From: Gammaproteobacteria bacterium
GTDB taxonomy: Bacteria; Pseudomonadota; Gammaproteobacteria; Ga0077536
Assembly (NCBI GenBank): GCA_009692265.1
Contig: SHZM01000005.1
Location: 18,136-82,135 of the forward strand
DNA length: 64,000 nt
Reading direction: 5' to 3'
Shown: positions 29,040 to 38,306 of the stretch, piece by piece
Layout: every line of letters begins with the position of its first letter
Numbering within the stretch: the stretch's first letter is position 1
Notes under the pieces: model-generated
Database searches by the model: none
What the model saw: the letters and a program-made list of their open reading frames with translations, nothing else
Told to the model about the DNA's origin: nothing
Position numbers and translations under genes: made by a program

Positions 29040-29600
29040 TTAGGGATTGGTTGGAATGAAGCTAAGTGCGACGCCGTTGTTGCACCAACGTTCGCCGCTG
29101 GGCGTGGGACCATCATCGAATAGATGACCCTGGTGACCGCCACATTTAACGCAATGGTATTTGGTCCGAGGAATGAGAATCTTGTAATCCGTCTTCGTTG
29201 CGCAGTGGCCAGGGATGCTCGTAAAAAAGCTGGGCCAACCAGTCCCGCTGTCGTATTTCATCTCGCTCGAGAACAGGGGCAGTCGACACGCGCGGCACAC
29301 AAAGATCCCAGCGCGCTTTTCAAGATTCAGGTGGCTGGACAACGGCGCCTCGGTGTCTTCCTCGAACAGCACCTGATAGCTTTCAAGCGGAAGTTCCTTG
29401 CGCCAGATCTCTTTAGACTTGGCAAGTGCCTTTGGATCAGTAGCAACTTTCGCGTTTTCGGCGAGCAAGGAGCGCCAACGTTTTTGCAGAGCGGCAATCT
29501 CCGGAGGAAGCGTCTTCGTCGCTTCGACCAAGGAGGGAAATACTGCCACCTGTAAAAGTACCAGCGCACCGAGTTTCACGATGAAATCTCGACGATGCAT
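29040..29600 (-). CDS. msrB: Tat-exported methionine-(R)-sulfoxide reductase MsrB
   Basis: The 186-residue product carries an N-terminal HRRDFIVKLG twin-arginine signal and hydrophobic segment, so it acts in the periplasm rather than the cytosol. The MsrB domain has zinc cysteines C102/C105 (FVCRACRLPLF) and C150/C153 (YHCVKCGGHQGH), the SGTGWPSF motif and catalytic C173 in RWCNNGVALSF. It repairs oxidised methionine in exported proteins. Confidence 0.9.
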   Translation of the reverse strand: MHRRDFIVKLGALVLLQVAVFPSLVEATKTLPPEIAALQKRWRSLLAENAKVATDPKALAKSKEIWRKELPLESYQVLFEEDTEAPLSSHLNLEKRAGIFVCRACRLPLFSSEMKYDSGTGWPSFFTSIPGHCATKTDYKILIPRTKYHCVKCGGHQGHLFDDGPTPSGERWCNNGVALSFIPTNP

Positions 29601-29667
29601 ATCAATCTCCTGCCAATAAACCGTCGTTACTCGGATTCGCGATCATCATAAAAGTTCAATTCAACTC

Positions 29668-31248
29668 CTAAGATAGGGTACGCTCTGCGAAATAGCGCGC
29701 TAAAAAATCCTCAAAGCTCAAATTGTCGCTCGCCTCAATTTCGCGCTGCGAGGCTAAGGACTCCTCGGCAATCGATTTGAATTGGTCAGCAAGTACGGCA
29801 TCCAGCGGATTTTTTCGAAACCCGGCCGCGTACTCTCGAGAGCGCGCCAACGTGAATTCGTAGAACGTTTGATGTGAACTACGCAATGCTTGCATCACTC
29901 TTGCCGAGGGCAGCAAGGAGGGGTCGGCTAGCGCTTGACGCTGGCGTGCAAGGGCGGCGCGATACGGTTTGTCAGGCGCGTCGCGATCGAGGATTTCGCA
30001 GATCGGGTCCATAGCGCTAAAAATCTCGCCTGCCCACTCAGTGACCGCGATTCTGCGCTCGCCCTCGATCAACCTTAAACCCGGTTCCCGGCCGCGCAGT
30101 GCGATGGTCAGCTCGTTGTATTCAATCGCCCAAAGTTCCTCGGCCTTGATCGGCGCGCTCTCTGCCAGCAGGCACAACAGCAAAAAAACTTCAAGGAAAT
30201 GCATGTCTTCGATCGCGACCCCTGTCGGGCTAAACGTGGAAATGTCGAGTGCGCGCATTTCAACGTACTCGACTCCGCGTTCGCGTAATGCGGTGCTCGG
30301 TTTCTCGCCGCTATTGATCGCGCGTTTTGGGCGAATGTAACTGTAGAACTCGTTTTCCAATTGCAGCACATTGCTGCTGAGTTGGATCCGTTGCTCTCCA
30401 TCGTATAGTCCGATCACCTCGTACTCTGGATAAGGCGTGCTGATAGCCTTGGCGAGGCTTACGACATAGTTATCGAGATTGTCATAGGAGACCTGAAGCG
30501 CGGCTTGATTTTTATTTTTGTACCCAATGTCACTCATTCGTAAAGATGTCGCATGCGGCAAGTAATGGGATTCGGCATCGAACGGCTTAAACCTCGCGGT
30601 TCGTCCAGACAGGAACGAAGTGCCTACGATTGGGCTGCAGCCAAACAGCAACGGTATCAGCCAGCCCAACCGGCGGAAATTTCGGATTAAGGCAAAGTAA
30701 CTTCGGTCAGTGAAATCGCGCAGCCGTCCGGGATCCTTTTCGAGCCCTTGAAAGGCCGGCCAGAATTCGGCAGGCAGCGAATAATTAAAGTGGACCCCGG
30801 CGATCGCCTGCATTCGACGGCCATAGCGATAATCCAGTCCAATGCGATACACATGCTTCATTCGGCCAATATTCGAGTACCCGAAGAACGCGATCGGTAC
30901 GGACTGATCGTCCTTGATAGCGCATGGCATGCTGGCCGACCACAGTAGCTCGTCCGGGGACAGTTCTTGATAAATGAACTGGTGCGTCTGCTGTAGGAAT
31001 TCTGCGACCTCGGCACTGCGTGAAAAAGCAGGCGTAATCAATTCGGAAAGGGCCTCGGAATAATCCGTAGTGATATACGGATGCGTTAGCGCTGAGCCCC
31101 ACGCCAGTGGATGAGGGGTCGTGGCTAAACTGCCGTCGCGCGTGATGCGCAGGCTTTCTTTTTCCAACCCCCGTTTCCCACCGGCTAAAAGCCAGGCGCA
31201 GCCCACGGCTTGCATGCGGTTTAGTCGGTGCAGGGCAAGTTTGTACAC
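29668..31248 (-). CDS. gshA: glutamate-cysteine ligase GshA
   Basis: The 526-residue gamma-proteobacterial type enzyme makes gamma-glutamylcysteine, the first step of glutathione synthesis. Hallmarks: GGKRGLEKESLRIT at the N-terminus, FFGYSNIGRMKHVYR, IAGVHFNYSLP and RGVEYVEMRALDIS. GTG 31248 follows GGAG at good spacing and is preferred over the longer open frame to 31299. It is divergent from the biotin-carboxylase operon with 188 bases between. gshB is not in the window. Confidence 0.92.
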   Translation of the reverse strand: MYKLALHRLNRMQAVGCAWLLAGGKRGLEKESLRITRDGSLATTPHPLAWGSALTHPYITTDYSEALSELITPAFSRSAEVAEFLQQTHQFIYQELSPDELLWSASMPCAIKDDQSVPIAFFGYSNIGRMKHVYRIGLDYRYGRRMQAIAGVHFNYSLPAEFWPAFQGLEKDPGRLRDFTDRSYFALIRNFRRLGWLIPLLFGCSPIVGTSFLSGRTARFKPFDAESHYLPHATSLRMSDIGYKNKNQAALQVSYDNLDNYVVSLAKAISTPYPEYEVIGLYDGEQRIQLSSNVLQLENEFYSYIRPKRAINSGEKPSTALRERGVEYVEMRALDISTFSPTGVAIEDMHFLEVFLLLCLLAESAPIKAEELWAIEYNELTIALRGREPGLRLIEGERRIAVTEWAGEIFSAMDPICEILDRDAPDKPYRAALARQRQALADPSLLPSARVMQALRSSHQTFYEFTLARSREYAAGFRKNPLDAVLADQFKSIAEESLASQREIEASDNLSFEDFLARYFAERTLS

Positions 31249-31436
31249 GAAAACTCCGGTTTGGTGAGGGCGCCAAGAAGGGCACAGAGCGTAGCACATC
31301 GTTGCACACCACCGTGCGCATCACCCACCGAGTCGCTTGCGGATTTACAACTAAAATCGATGTCGTCTAGGATGAACCCGGTCGGCCTCAGCGGACTCGC
31401 CCAATCTGTGTCCACGCAATCGTGTAGGAAGTTGCA

Positions 31437-32798
31437 ATGAATAAACTGCTAGTTGCCAACCGAGGCGAGATTGCATGTCGAGTCTTGCGCAGCGCCCGCA
31501 AACTTGGGGTCTCGACGGTCGCGGTGTATTCAGACGCGGACGAAGCAGCGCTGCACACGCGTAGCGCCGACGAAGCCGTTCGGATTGGACCTGCAAGAGC
31601 GGCGGAAAGTTATTTAAATGTTGACGCGCTACTCGCCGCAGCGCGCCGCACGGGTGCGGATTCGATCCATCCCGGCTACGGCTTTCTAGCCGAAAATGCT
31701 GCGTTTGCCACTCAAGTAATTGCCGCAGGGCTCACCTTTGTTGGCCCAACGCCAGAGCAAATTGAAGCCATGGGCGATAAGGCGCGCGCCAGAGGACTCG
31801 CACTGGCGGCCGGCGTCCCGATCGTTCCGGGCAGCGCTCGCTTCACATCTGGCGAACTCGGTGGACTAGAAGCGGCGGCCGCGAAGGTAGGATATCCGCT
31901 ACTGGTTAAAGCGGCAGCCGGCGGTGGCGGAATTGGGATGCGTCTGGTCGAGGATCCAATCCAACTCCTAAAAATCGCCGAAGCGACGCAAACGATGGCG
32001 ACAAGATCATTTGGCGACGGCGCTATTTTTCTTGAGCGCTACATACCGAAAGCGCGGCACATCGAAATTCAAGTATTCGGGTTCGGTGATGGTCGCGCAA
32101 TTCATTTATTCGAGCGCGATTGCTCAATCCAACGTCGATTTCAAAAAGTTATCGAAGAGTCTCCAGCCCCGGGACTTCCGGAATCGATCCGCCAACGGAT
32201 GGCTGAAGCTGCGGTAACCTTAGCCGGGAGCCAACAGTATGCCGGCGCGGGGACCGTAGAATTCATCGTGGATGCCGTGACCTTTGATTTTTTCTTCTTG
32301 GAAATGAACACGCGGATTCAAGTCGAGCACCCGGTCACGGAGATGATCACTGGGGAGGATCTGGTTGAATTGCAACTGCGCCTGGCGCGTGGTGAGAGGC
32401 TGGCCCACATGGAACAAGCAAAACTGACAAGCCACGGTCACGCTATTGAATGCCGAATTTACGCCGAGAACCCGCTGAAGATGTTTTTACCTTCGCCGGG
32501 GAAGCTCAACGTGTTGCGACTGCCTGCGGCTTCTTCTCGGGTGAGGATTGATACCGGTGTGCGCGAGGGCGACACCATTACCGCGTACTACGATCCGATG
32601 ATCGCAAAAGTCGTGTGTTGGGGTGAATCACGCGCCGCCGCGTTGAGCGCGATGGTGGGCGCTCTCGCGTCGAGCCGCATCGAGGGGATATCGAGTAACA
32701 TCGACTTCCTGGGTCGAGTTATCGGTCATGCGGCGTTTAGTCGCGGCGATGTGTTCACCGGCTTCATCGAAGAGTACAAACAGGATCTCATCGCCTAA
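31437..32798 (+). CDS. biotin carboxylase subunit of a split urea-carboxylase-like enzyme
   Basis: A full-length 453-residue biotin carboxylase: LVANRGEIACRVLRSARKLG, the ATP-grasp glycine loop KAAAGGGGIGMR, the catalytic HIEIQVFGFGDGRAIHLFER, and MNTRIQVEHPVTEMITGEDL. The glycine loop (KAAAGGGGIGM) is nearer to urea/allophanate-type carboxylases than to acetyl-CoA carboxylase AccC (KASAGGGGRGM). It heads an operon with KipI-like, KipA-like and BCCP genes, spaced 9-26 bases. It would carboxylate the biotin on the BCCP encoded at 34690. Confidence 0.85.
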   Translation: MNKLLVANRGEIACRVLRSARKLGVSTVAVYSDADEAALHTRSADEAVRIGPARAAESYLNVDALLAAARRTGADSIHPGYGFLAENAAFATQVIAAGLTFVGPTPEQIEAMGDKARARGLALAAGVPIVPGSARFTSGELGGLEAAAAKVGYPLLVKAAAGGGGIGMRLVEDPIQLLKIAEATQTMATRSFGDGAIFLERYIPKARHIEIQVFGFGDGRAIHLFERDCSIQRRFQKVIEESPAPGLPESIRQRMAEAAVTLAGSQQYAGAGTVEFIVDAVTFDFFFLEMNTRIQVEHPVTEMITGEDLVELQLRLARGERLAHMEQAKLTSHGHAIECRIYAENPLKMFLPSPGKLNVLRLPAASSRVRIDTGVREGDTITAYYDPMIAKVVCWGESRAAALSAMVGALASSRIEGISSNIDFLGRVIGHAAFSRGDVFTGFIEEYKQDLIA

Positions 32799-32821
32799 TT
32801 TAAGCGTTAAGGAGGGCCCGC

Positions 32822-33697
32822 TTGATGTTCTATGAAGAGCCACGATTTTTGCCGGGAGGCGACCGGTTCATGGAAATTGAGTTTGGCGATGAGCTAAATC
32901 TCGAACTGAATTTTCGTGCGCAGGGTTTGGCGCAGATCATCACTGAGCAGAAAATAAAAGGGATCATTGAAACCGCACCGTTTTTCGCGTCGATCTTGCT
33001 GCACTACGAGCCTGATCTCGTCAGCTACGAGTCGCTCAAAACCGAGATGCGGCAATTGATTCGATCGATCGCCACCCTTGATGACGTCGAACTCAACAGC
33101 CGCCTGATCTACTTTCCAGCCGTCTATCTCGATCCGTGGAGTAGTGAGGCGATCGATCAATACATTGAAAAAATCAATCCGAATAAAGAGCGCGATCCCG
33201 CGTTTATCGCGCGCTTAAATGACCTTTCAGATGTGGATCAGTTCGTGCGGGTGCACTCGGGCACCGAGTACTGGGTTGCCGCTCTCGGCTTTTGGCCGGG
33301 CACTCCGTTCATGATGCCACTTGATCCACGTTGTCGGTTGTTCGCGCCAAAATACAATCCGCCGCGCACCTTTACTTACAAGGGTACGATCGGGATGGGC
33401 GGCGGCGCGACGGCAATTTATCCGGTCGATGGTCCTGGCGGATATCAAATCTTTGCGCGTACGCCGGTCCCGATTTGGGACATGCAGCAACGCTTGCAGC
33501 CTTTCAATGAAGCGCCCTATTTGCTGCGGCCGACCGATCGCATGAAATTCGTCCATTGCAGCTTGAAGGAGTTCGCCGACATCGAACGCCGCTGTGAAGA
33601 TGGCACCTACGAAATGAATGTCGTCGGCTACCAGAAGATCTCATTAAAAAGTTACCGCGCGTGGGTTAACACGCTAGATCCGAACGCCAGGTTTTGA
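32822..33697 (+). CDS. KipI/AHS1-type carboxyltransferase subunit
   Basis: The 291-residue protein has the allophanate-hydrolase-subunit-1 (KipI/PxpB) domain: FLPGGDRFMEIEFGDELNLE at the N-terminus, DVDQFVRVHSGTEYWVAALG and FWPGTPFM in the middle, and PGGYQIFARTPVPIW near the end. About 60 residues longer than minimal KipI proteins, as in the urea carboxylase AHS1 domain. AAGGAGG precedes the TTG/ATG pair at 32822/32825. Together with the next gene it should form the carboxyltransferase active site. Confidence 0.83.
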   Translation: MMFYEEPRFLPGGDRFMEIEFGDELNLELNFRAQGLAQIITEQKIKGIIETAPFFASILLHYEPDLVSYESLKTEMRQLIRSIATLDDVELNSRLIYFPAVYLDPWSSEAIDQYIEKINPNKERDPAFIARLNDLSDVDQFVRVHSGTEYWVAALGFWPGTPFMMPLDPRCRLFAPKYNPPRTFTYKGTIGMGGGATAIYPVDGPGGYQIFARTPVPIWDMQQRLQPFNEAPYLLRPTDRMKFVHCSLKEFADIERRCEDGTYEMNVVGYQKISLKSYRAWVNTLDPNARF

Positions 33698-33706
33698 GGA
33701 GGCAGT

Positions 33707-34675
33707 ATGTTAGAGGTCATAAAATCCGGCCTGGAAACCAGTATCCAAGAATGGCCTGGTCGCTACGGCTATCTTAATGTGGGTTTCCCGTGGTCGGGCC
33801 CGATGGATTCCTGGTCGTTTAGGTTGGCGAATTGCTTAGTTGGGAATCCTCCGGGTGCGGCTGCATTGGAATGCCAGTTCATCGGCCCGAGCTTGAAATT
33901 CCAACGCGCCGCGGTGTTTGCGCTAACGGGGGCCGAGATGCAAGCCAAGCTCGACGGAGTCCCGGTGGCGCTCGGAGAATCGACCTCGGCGACTGCTGGT
34001 CAGACCTTGGCGATGGGCTCGGCGAAAACCGGGGCACGGGGTTATCTCGCGATCGCCGGTGGAATTATCAATGAAGCATTCTTCGGATCGCGGGCAACCT
34101 TTCATAAGGGTGGACTCGGCGGCATGGAGGGTCACGCGCTCAAGGTCGGGCAAACTGTTCCGGTCGGTAACGCGAGTGGCGTTGCGGGGCGCAAACTAAA
34201 GCTGTCAGCGTTACCACCCATCGTGACAAATAAGAAATGGCAAGTCGAAGTAGTTACCGGTCCGAACGATGACTGGATCGACGACGAGGGGCATGCGCGG
34301 TTTCTCGGCAGCGATTGGAAACTGTCGTCGAAGAGCGATCGCGGCGGTTTTCGGCTCGACGGTCCGGACTGGACGTTTACCGCGCGCGCCACCAATAAGC
34401 CCCCGGAACACGGCTCGGATCCAGCAAATATCGTTGATCACGGCTATCCGGTCGGCGCGATTAATTTAGCTGGCCAAACTCCAATCATTCTCGTCAATGA
34501 CGGACCAAGCGGCGGCGGCTTCATCAATCCTTATACAGTGCCGCAATGCGCGTTTTGGAAACTCGCCCAATCCAAGCCCGGTGAGACTTACCGCTTTCAG
34601 GTTATTTCAGTCGCCGAAGCCCAGGCGCGCGCGCGCGCGATCGCCGCGCTGTGCACCGCTACCAGTATCGAATAA
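33707..34675 (+). CDS. KipA/AHS2-type carboxyltransferase subunit
   Basis: The 322-residue KipA/PxpC-like protein: VIKSGLETSIQEWPGRYGYL, GFPWSGPMDSWSFRLANCLV, GNPPGAAALECQFIGPSL and GYLAIAGGI are the conserved AHS2 strands. It pairs with the KipI-like subunit (9 bases upstream). In urea carboxylase these two domains together hold the substrate site. The end of the gene is 14 bases before the BCCP start. Confidence 0.85.
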   Translation: MLEVIKSGLETSIQEWPGRYGYLNVGFPWSGPMDSWSFRLANCLVGNPPGAAALECQFIGPSLKFQRAAVFALTGAEMQAKLDGVPVALGESTSATAGQTLAMGSAKTGARGYLAIAGGIINEAFFGSRATFHKGGLGGMEGHALKVGQTVPVGNASGVAGRKLKLSALPPIVTNKKWQVEVVTGPNDDWIDDEGHARFLGSDWKLSSKSDRGGFRLDGPDWTFTARATNKPPEHGSDPANIVDHGYPVGAINLAGQTPIILVNDGPSGGGFINPYTVPQCAFWKLAQSKPGETYRFQVISVAEAQARARAIAALCTATSIE

Positions 34676-34689
34676 GCAAGGAATCCGTC

Positions 34690-34908
34690 ATGGCGCACGA
34701 AATCGAACTACAAACCGCAGGCAATATGTGGAAGGTATTGGTGAAACCGGGCGACAAAGTGGAAGCGGGTGACACGTTATTCATCATGGAAGTAATGAAA
34801 ATGGAAGTCCCCCACGAGGCCCCTGCAGCGGGCACCGTCACAGCCGTGAATGTCAGCGACGGCGAAGAAGGCTTGGAGGCGGGGATGATCGCGGTTGTGA
34901 TCGAATAG
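34690..34908 (+). CDS. biotin carboxyl carrier protein
   Basis: A minimal 72-residue biotinyl domain. The modified lysine is Lys37 in MEVMKME (EVMKM rather than the usual EAMKM), with the VKPGDKVEAGDTLFIME hammerhead before it and an EEGLEAGMIAVVIE end. ATG 34690 after AAGGAA. It carries carboxybiotin between the carboxylase and the KipI/KipA pair. The trpE stop lies 2 bases further, on the other strand. Confidence 0.9.
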   Translation: MAHEIELQTAGNMWKVLVKPGDKVEAGDTLFIMEVMKMEVPHEAPAAGTVTAVNVSDGEEGLEAGMIAVVIE

Positions 34909-34909
34909 C

Positions 34910-36382
34910 TTACCCTAACCCTCGCTCGGCCATTGCCACAGCGCGAAACATTGCCCGGCCCTTGTTGATCGTCTCTTCCCATTCGAGCTCAGGCACCGAG
35001 TCGGCGACCACGCCGCAGCCCGCCTGGATATACAGTCGTCCCGCTTTAATGACGGCAGTGCGGATTGCGATTGCCGTGTCCATGTTCCCATTCCACGATA
35101 AATAGCCCACAGCACCGCCGTAAATCCCACGCTTCACTGGTTCGATCTCATCGATGATTTCCATGGCGCGGATTTTCGGCGCGCCCGACAAAGTACCGAC
35201 CGGCAGGGTCGCGCGCAGAACATCGATCGCATCATTGCCCGGCACCAAGGTGCCTTCGACATTCGACGAAATATGCATGACATGCGAGTAGCGCTCGATC
35301 GCCAGCTTTTCCGTCACTCGCACAGTGCCTGGGAGCGCGACGCGGCCGACATCGTTACGACTGAGATCGATCAACATCACGTGTTCAGCGATTTCTTTCG
35401 GATCGGCGAGTAGTTCTTGTTCGAGCGCGAGATCTTCTGCTGGCGTGGCACCGCGATGACGCGTGCCGGCGAGCGGACGAGTTGTGACTGTATTGCCCTC
35501 CAGGCGCACGAGGATTTCCGGCGAGGATCCAACAATCTGGAAGTCATCGAGTTCGATGAAAAATAGATACGGCGAGGGATTAAGGTGGCGCAGCGCGCGA
35601 TACACATTCACCGGTGCGACGTGCAGCGGGATCGACATGCGCTGTGAGGGCACGACTTGAAATGCGTCCCCGTCAACGATGTACGTTTTGATTTTTTCCA
35701 CGGCTTTGACGAAGTTCTCGCGTCCGAACTCGGACACGAAGTCGGTTTCGCTGACCGTTACCTCGCCCGACGGGTTGGCTGGGGGCTGGAGCGGTTGACG
35801 TAAGCGGGCGACCAGTGCGTCCAGTCGATTTTCGGCCCGCGCCAGTGCCGAGGGGTCACGTGGATCAATTTCACACACGAGCTGCATTTCGCCCTTGAGA
35901 TTATCGAAGACGACATACTCGTCCGCGACCATCAGCAACATATCCGGAGTGCCGAGGCGATCGGGGGGCGTCGAATGTGCCAGCTTGGTTTCGACGTACC
36001 GTACGGTGTCGTAGCCAAAGTACCCAACCAAGCCGCCACTAAAGCGGGCCGTGGCCAATGGCGGGGTCCGGGTGCGCGCGAGAAATTCGCGGACGAACTC
36101 AAACGGATCACGATCGCGTACTTGCTCCACCTCGCGACCTTCTTCGGTCATGGTGATGTGTTCATGGTCACCTCGAATTACGGTGCGCGCGGGCAAACCG
36201 ATAATCGAATATCTTCCCCACTTCTCGCCGCCTTCCACTGATTCTAAGAGGTAGCTGTAAGGACCCGCGGCGAGCTTGAGATACACGCTCAATGGAGTAT
36301 CGAGATCGGCGAGCACTCGGCGCATCACCGGCACGCGGGTATAGCCCTCGCGGGCATAGGCGGCTAATTCCGTCGGTATCAT
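34910..36382 (-). CDS. trpE: anthranilate synthase component I
   Basis: The 490-residue TrpE makes anthranilate from chorismate in tryptophan synthesis. The N-terminal [20 protein letters not shown] tryptophan-feedback segment and the catalytic [55 protein letters not shown] and [19 protein letters not shown] motifs are all present. The stop is 2 bases from the convergent BCCP gene. No trpG, trpD or trpC adjacent in the window. No leader peptide or attenuator seen upstream. Confidence 0.95.
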   Translation of the reverse strand: MIPTELAAYAREGYTRVPVMRRVLADLDTPLSVYLKLAAGPYSYLLESVEGGEKWGRYSIIGLPARTVIRGDHEHITMTEEGREVEQVRDRDPFEFVREFLARTRTPPLATARFSGGLVGYFGYDTVRYVETKLAHSTPPDRLGTPDMLLMVADEYVVFDNLKGEMQLVCEIDPRDPSALARAENRLDALVARLRQPLQPPANPSGEVTVSETDFVSEFGRENFVKAVEKIKTYIVDGDAFQVVPSQRMSIPLHVAPVNVYRALRHLNPSPYLFFIELDDFQIVGSSPEILVRLEGNTVTTRPLAGTRHRGATPAEDLALEQELLADPKEIAEHVMLIDLSRNDVGRVALPGTVRVTEKLAIERYSHVMHISSNVEGTLVPGNDAIDVLRATLPVGTLSGAPKIRAMEIIDEIEPVKRGIYGGAVGYLSWNGNMDTAIAIRTAVIKAGRLYIQAGCGVVADSVPELEWEETINKGRAMFRAVAMAERGLG

Positions 36383-36482
36383 GATTCGGCCGCGCCTTTA
36401 CGCGTAGGCGTTGAAGAGGGTTGCGCAGGGTAAAGGAGCGCGATCAGGATGGCAACCGCAGGCAACGTGATGATGCCCAAGC

Positions 36483-37166
36483 TTAGTCACCGAACTCCAA
36501 CAGTTGCTGGCGATAGAGCCCGTCGCGTAAAAACCGACTCGTGCTACGTTCAGTCCGCACGAGCTTGACTAACCCGACCGCGGGCGCATACCACTCCTTT
36601 TGGGTCACGACGACTTCAGCATAGGCGTTGCCACGATCGATCCGTACAGTGCGCTGGCCAGTCAATGTCAGCCGAAGGCAGCCAGCAAAGCTGCCCGCCG
36701 GGATAGAGATCGTTTCGTTGAAGCCATCGACCCGTGCCGTCAATGGCAACCAGAGGTGCCGCCCCCGAAGCCTATCCTGTGCTGCGAACGTGCGACTTTC
36801 GACAAGCGCGAGTTCGCTATTCACCTCCCAGCGCTGCCCAATAAATGGAGCATTGGGCACGATCAAGCTCGGCGGCGATCCCTCGGTATCGGCATGGACT
36901 ACCCCCTTGGAAGTTAAGCGAAGGTTGTAGCGAAGATCGGCCTGGCGTCGCTGGAGTATTTTTGCTCCGTCTCGTCGTAGGTTTTCTACCACGATGCGAT
37001 GATTTGCCACTTCACCCAGAATCCTGGATTCACTCTCGTAAAACCACCAACTTCCTGCTGCGAGCGGGTAATAAAGTGAATCAGAGGGCCCGCATGAGGT
37101 GATTACCGCAAGAAGGAAAATCGCGAGGAACGCAGCGAAGGGTACCCGCGTTGCATGGTGCGACAC
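36483..37166 (-). CDS. lipoprotein of unknown function
   Basis: From GTG 37166 the product has a signal peptide with lipobox LLAVITSCGPSD, so the mature protein is a membrane-anchored lipoprotein of about 200 residues. Segments YYPLAAGSWWFYESESR and SIPAGSFAGCLRLTLTG, then EVVVTQKEWYAPAVGLVKLV, fit a family of beta-rich lipoproteins seen upstream of trpE in other Gammaproteobacteria. A TTG at 37214 would lengthen the N-region. Function not known. Confidence 0.7.
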   Translation of the reverse strand: MSHHATRVPFAAFLAIFLLAVITSCGPSDSLYYPLAAGSWWFYESESRILGEVANHRIVVENLRRDGAKILQRRQADLRYNLRLTSKGVVHADTEGSPPSLIVPNAPFIGQRWEVNSELALVESRTFAAQDRLRGRHLWLPLTARVDGFNETISIPAGSFAGCLRLTLTGQRTVRIDRGNAYAEVVVTQKEWYAPAVGLVKLVRTERSTSRFLRDGLYRQQLLEFGD

Positions 37167-37266
37167 GGCACGCGGCGAATTAGTAAAAAAAGTTGTTGGT
37201 TGGTAACACCGCAAGTCGCCATCCCCCTGAGCCGGCAGGATAGCGGATTAAACCGGCATAAGGCGA

Positions 37267-37476
37267 TTAACGCGAAAGGCTGCGATCGTTGGTATAGAAG
37301 AGCCCCTGCAGCTCTTGGTTGTCGCCAAGTTCAAGCCGCAGCAACACCCTCGCGCCAAGCTTGCGTGCCCGCCGAAAGACTTCGTCCGACATCGCGAAAG
37401 GAACAAAATCGCCATTCATGTCGTGGTAGCCGTTGTACCGAGCAACTTGGCGGTCTATAGAGTGCAGCGCGTTCAT
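37267..37476 (-). CDS. small protein of unknown function
   Basis: Sixty-nine residues from ATG 37476, preceded by CGGAG at good spacing: MNALHSIDRQVARYNGYHDM then FVPFAMSDEVFRRARKLGAR. Basic, no membrane segment. A plausible real gene because of the ribosome site and coherent composition, but I know no family. Confidence 0.5.
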   Translation of the reverse strand: MNALHSIDRQVARYNGYHDMNGDFVPFAMSDEVFRRARKLGARVLLRLELGDNQELQGLFYTNDRSLSR

Positions 37477-37843
37477 GATGTTCTCCGTGAGTGAAGCTTG
37501 CTTCGTCAACTTATTCCGAATTGAACAGGAGCAAATCGTATTCCAAACTCTCCCGCCGGCTTCGTTATGATTGCCGAGTTGCGACCTGTATCTACTTTTC
37601 GAGGGTATTGCGTGACTCAGCTCACGCTTGGATAGCGGCAAACGGGTTCGAAGCTGAACGCGTTAGTGCGCCTAAAGTGTTTAAACCTGAGAAACTGACG
37701 CCCAGCGGCGACAAAATGAGACATAGAGCGCGATGCACGGCGGTGGATCGCCGCAACATTTGGACAGGTCGGAACCGCTGATATTCGTTCACACTGGGTT
37801 TGCTCGCCCCGAATAGGGCGAAGCGCGCGCCCCCGGCAATTAT
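37477..37843. other. non-coding stretch
   Basis: About 370 bases with short unconvincing reading frames in both directions. I see no gene, RNA or repeat here. It leads into two inverted-repeat elements. Confidence 0.45.
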
Positions 37844-38079
37844 CTTAGAAACGGCAGTTCAACGGCGCGTGCAGTGTGTTCCGTTGGGTGCAGGGCAAGG
37901 TGCGAGGAGGAGGAATAGCCAGCACATCCTCCGAGTTGCAACGCCGCCATGCGCGCAAGGGGACGCGCTGCGCGAGTCGTAGCGAACCCACCCAAAAGGT
38001 GACGCCCATTTGAACGGCAAAATCACTCTTTTTCACGGACTTATGCATGCTCGACAGCGGTCAACTGCCGTTTCTAGGA
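37844..38079. repeat. MITE-like element with TAGAAACGGCAGTT inverted ends
   Basis: TAGAAACGGCAGTT at 37846-37859 is matched exactly in inverted orientation by AACTGCCGTTTCTA at 38063-38076; similarity continues outward and inward (CTTAGAAACGG and AACGGCG versus GACAGCGG). About 235 bases lie between and including the ends, with no coding potential. The shape (short terminal inverted repeats, no transposase) fits a miniature inverted-repeat element; only one copy is seen in this window. Confidence 0.65.
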
Positions 38080-38160
38080 ATATAGCTTTCTCAGGAAATT
38101 GCCGGGCCCGGACTCTGCGGTCGCCTCGCGCTGGCTTCTAACCCACGTGTTACCGCAACG

Positions 38161-38306
38161 TTAAGGGCACCTCTAAAAATTGTCTTTTTGCTCGACTGCG
38201 GTGTTGCGACACTTCGTGCGATGCTTATTAACTTACGGTGTTAACTGCGCTTCTCGAAAGTACCGCGCCTAGCAAAAAAAATCCCAATTTTCAGAGGCAC
38301 CCTTAA
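38161..38306. repeat. MITE-like TTAAGGGCACC element, copy 1
   Basis: The left end TTAAGGGCACCTCTAAAAAT and the right end (reverse complement TTAAGGGTGCCTCTGAAAAT) form inverted repeats of about 20 bases. The interior GTCTTTTTGCTCGACTGCGG and TAACTTACGGTGTTAACTG are shared with copy 2 at 41266. The right-hand TTAA supplies the stop codon of the VWA gene on the minus strand. Confidence 0.85.

Noticed and set aside
32822..34675. 5-oxoprolinase PxpABC operon
   Set aside because: No PxpA (LamB/YcsF) gene; biotin carboxylase and BCCP flank the KipI/KipA pair, so a carboxylase is the better reading.
37630..37670. tRNA-like GGGTTCGAAGC sequence
   Set aside because: No stem pairs around the T-loop-like segment and no acceptor or anticodon arm can be drawn.
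38161..38306. Integron attC site
   Set aside because: Ends lack the attC core GTTRRRY/RYYYAAC and no integrase is near; similar copies elsewhere fit a mobile inverted-repeat element better.
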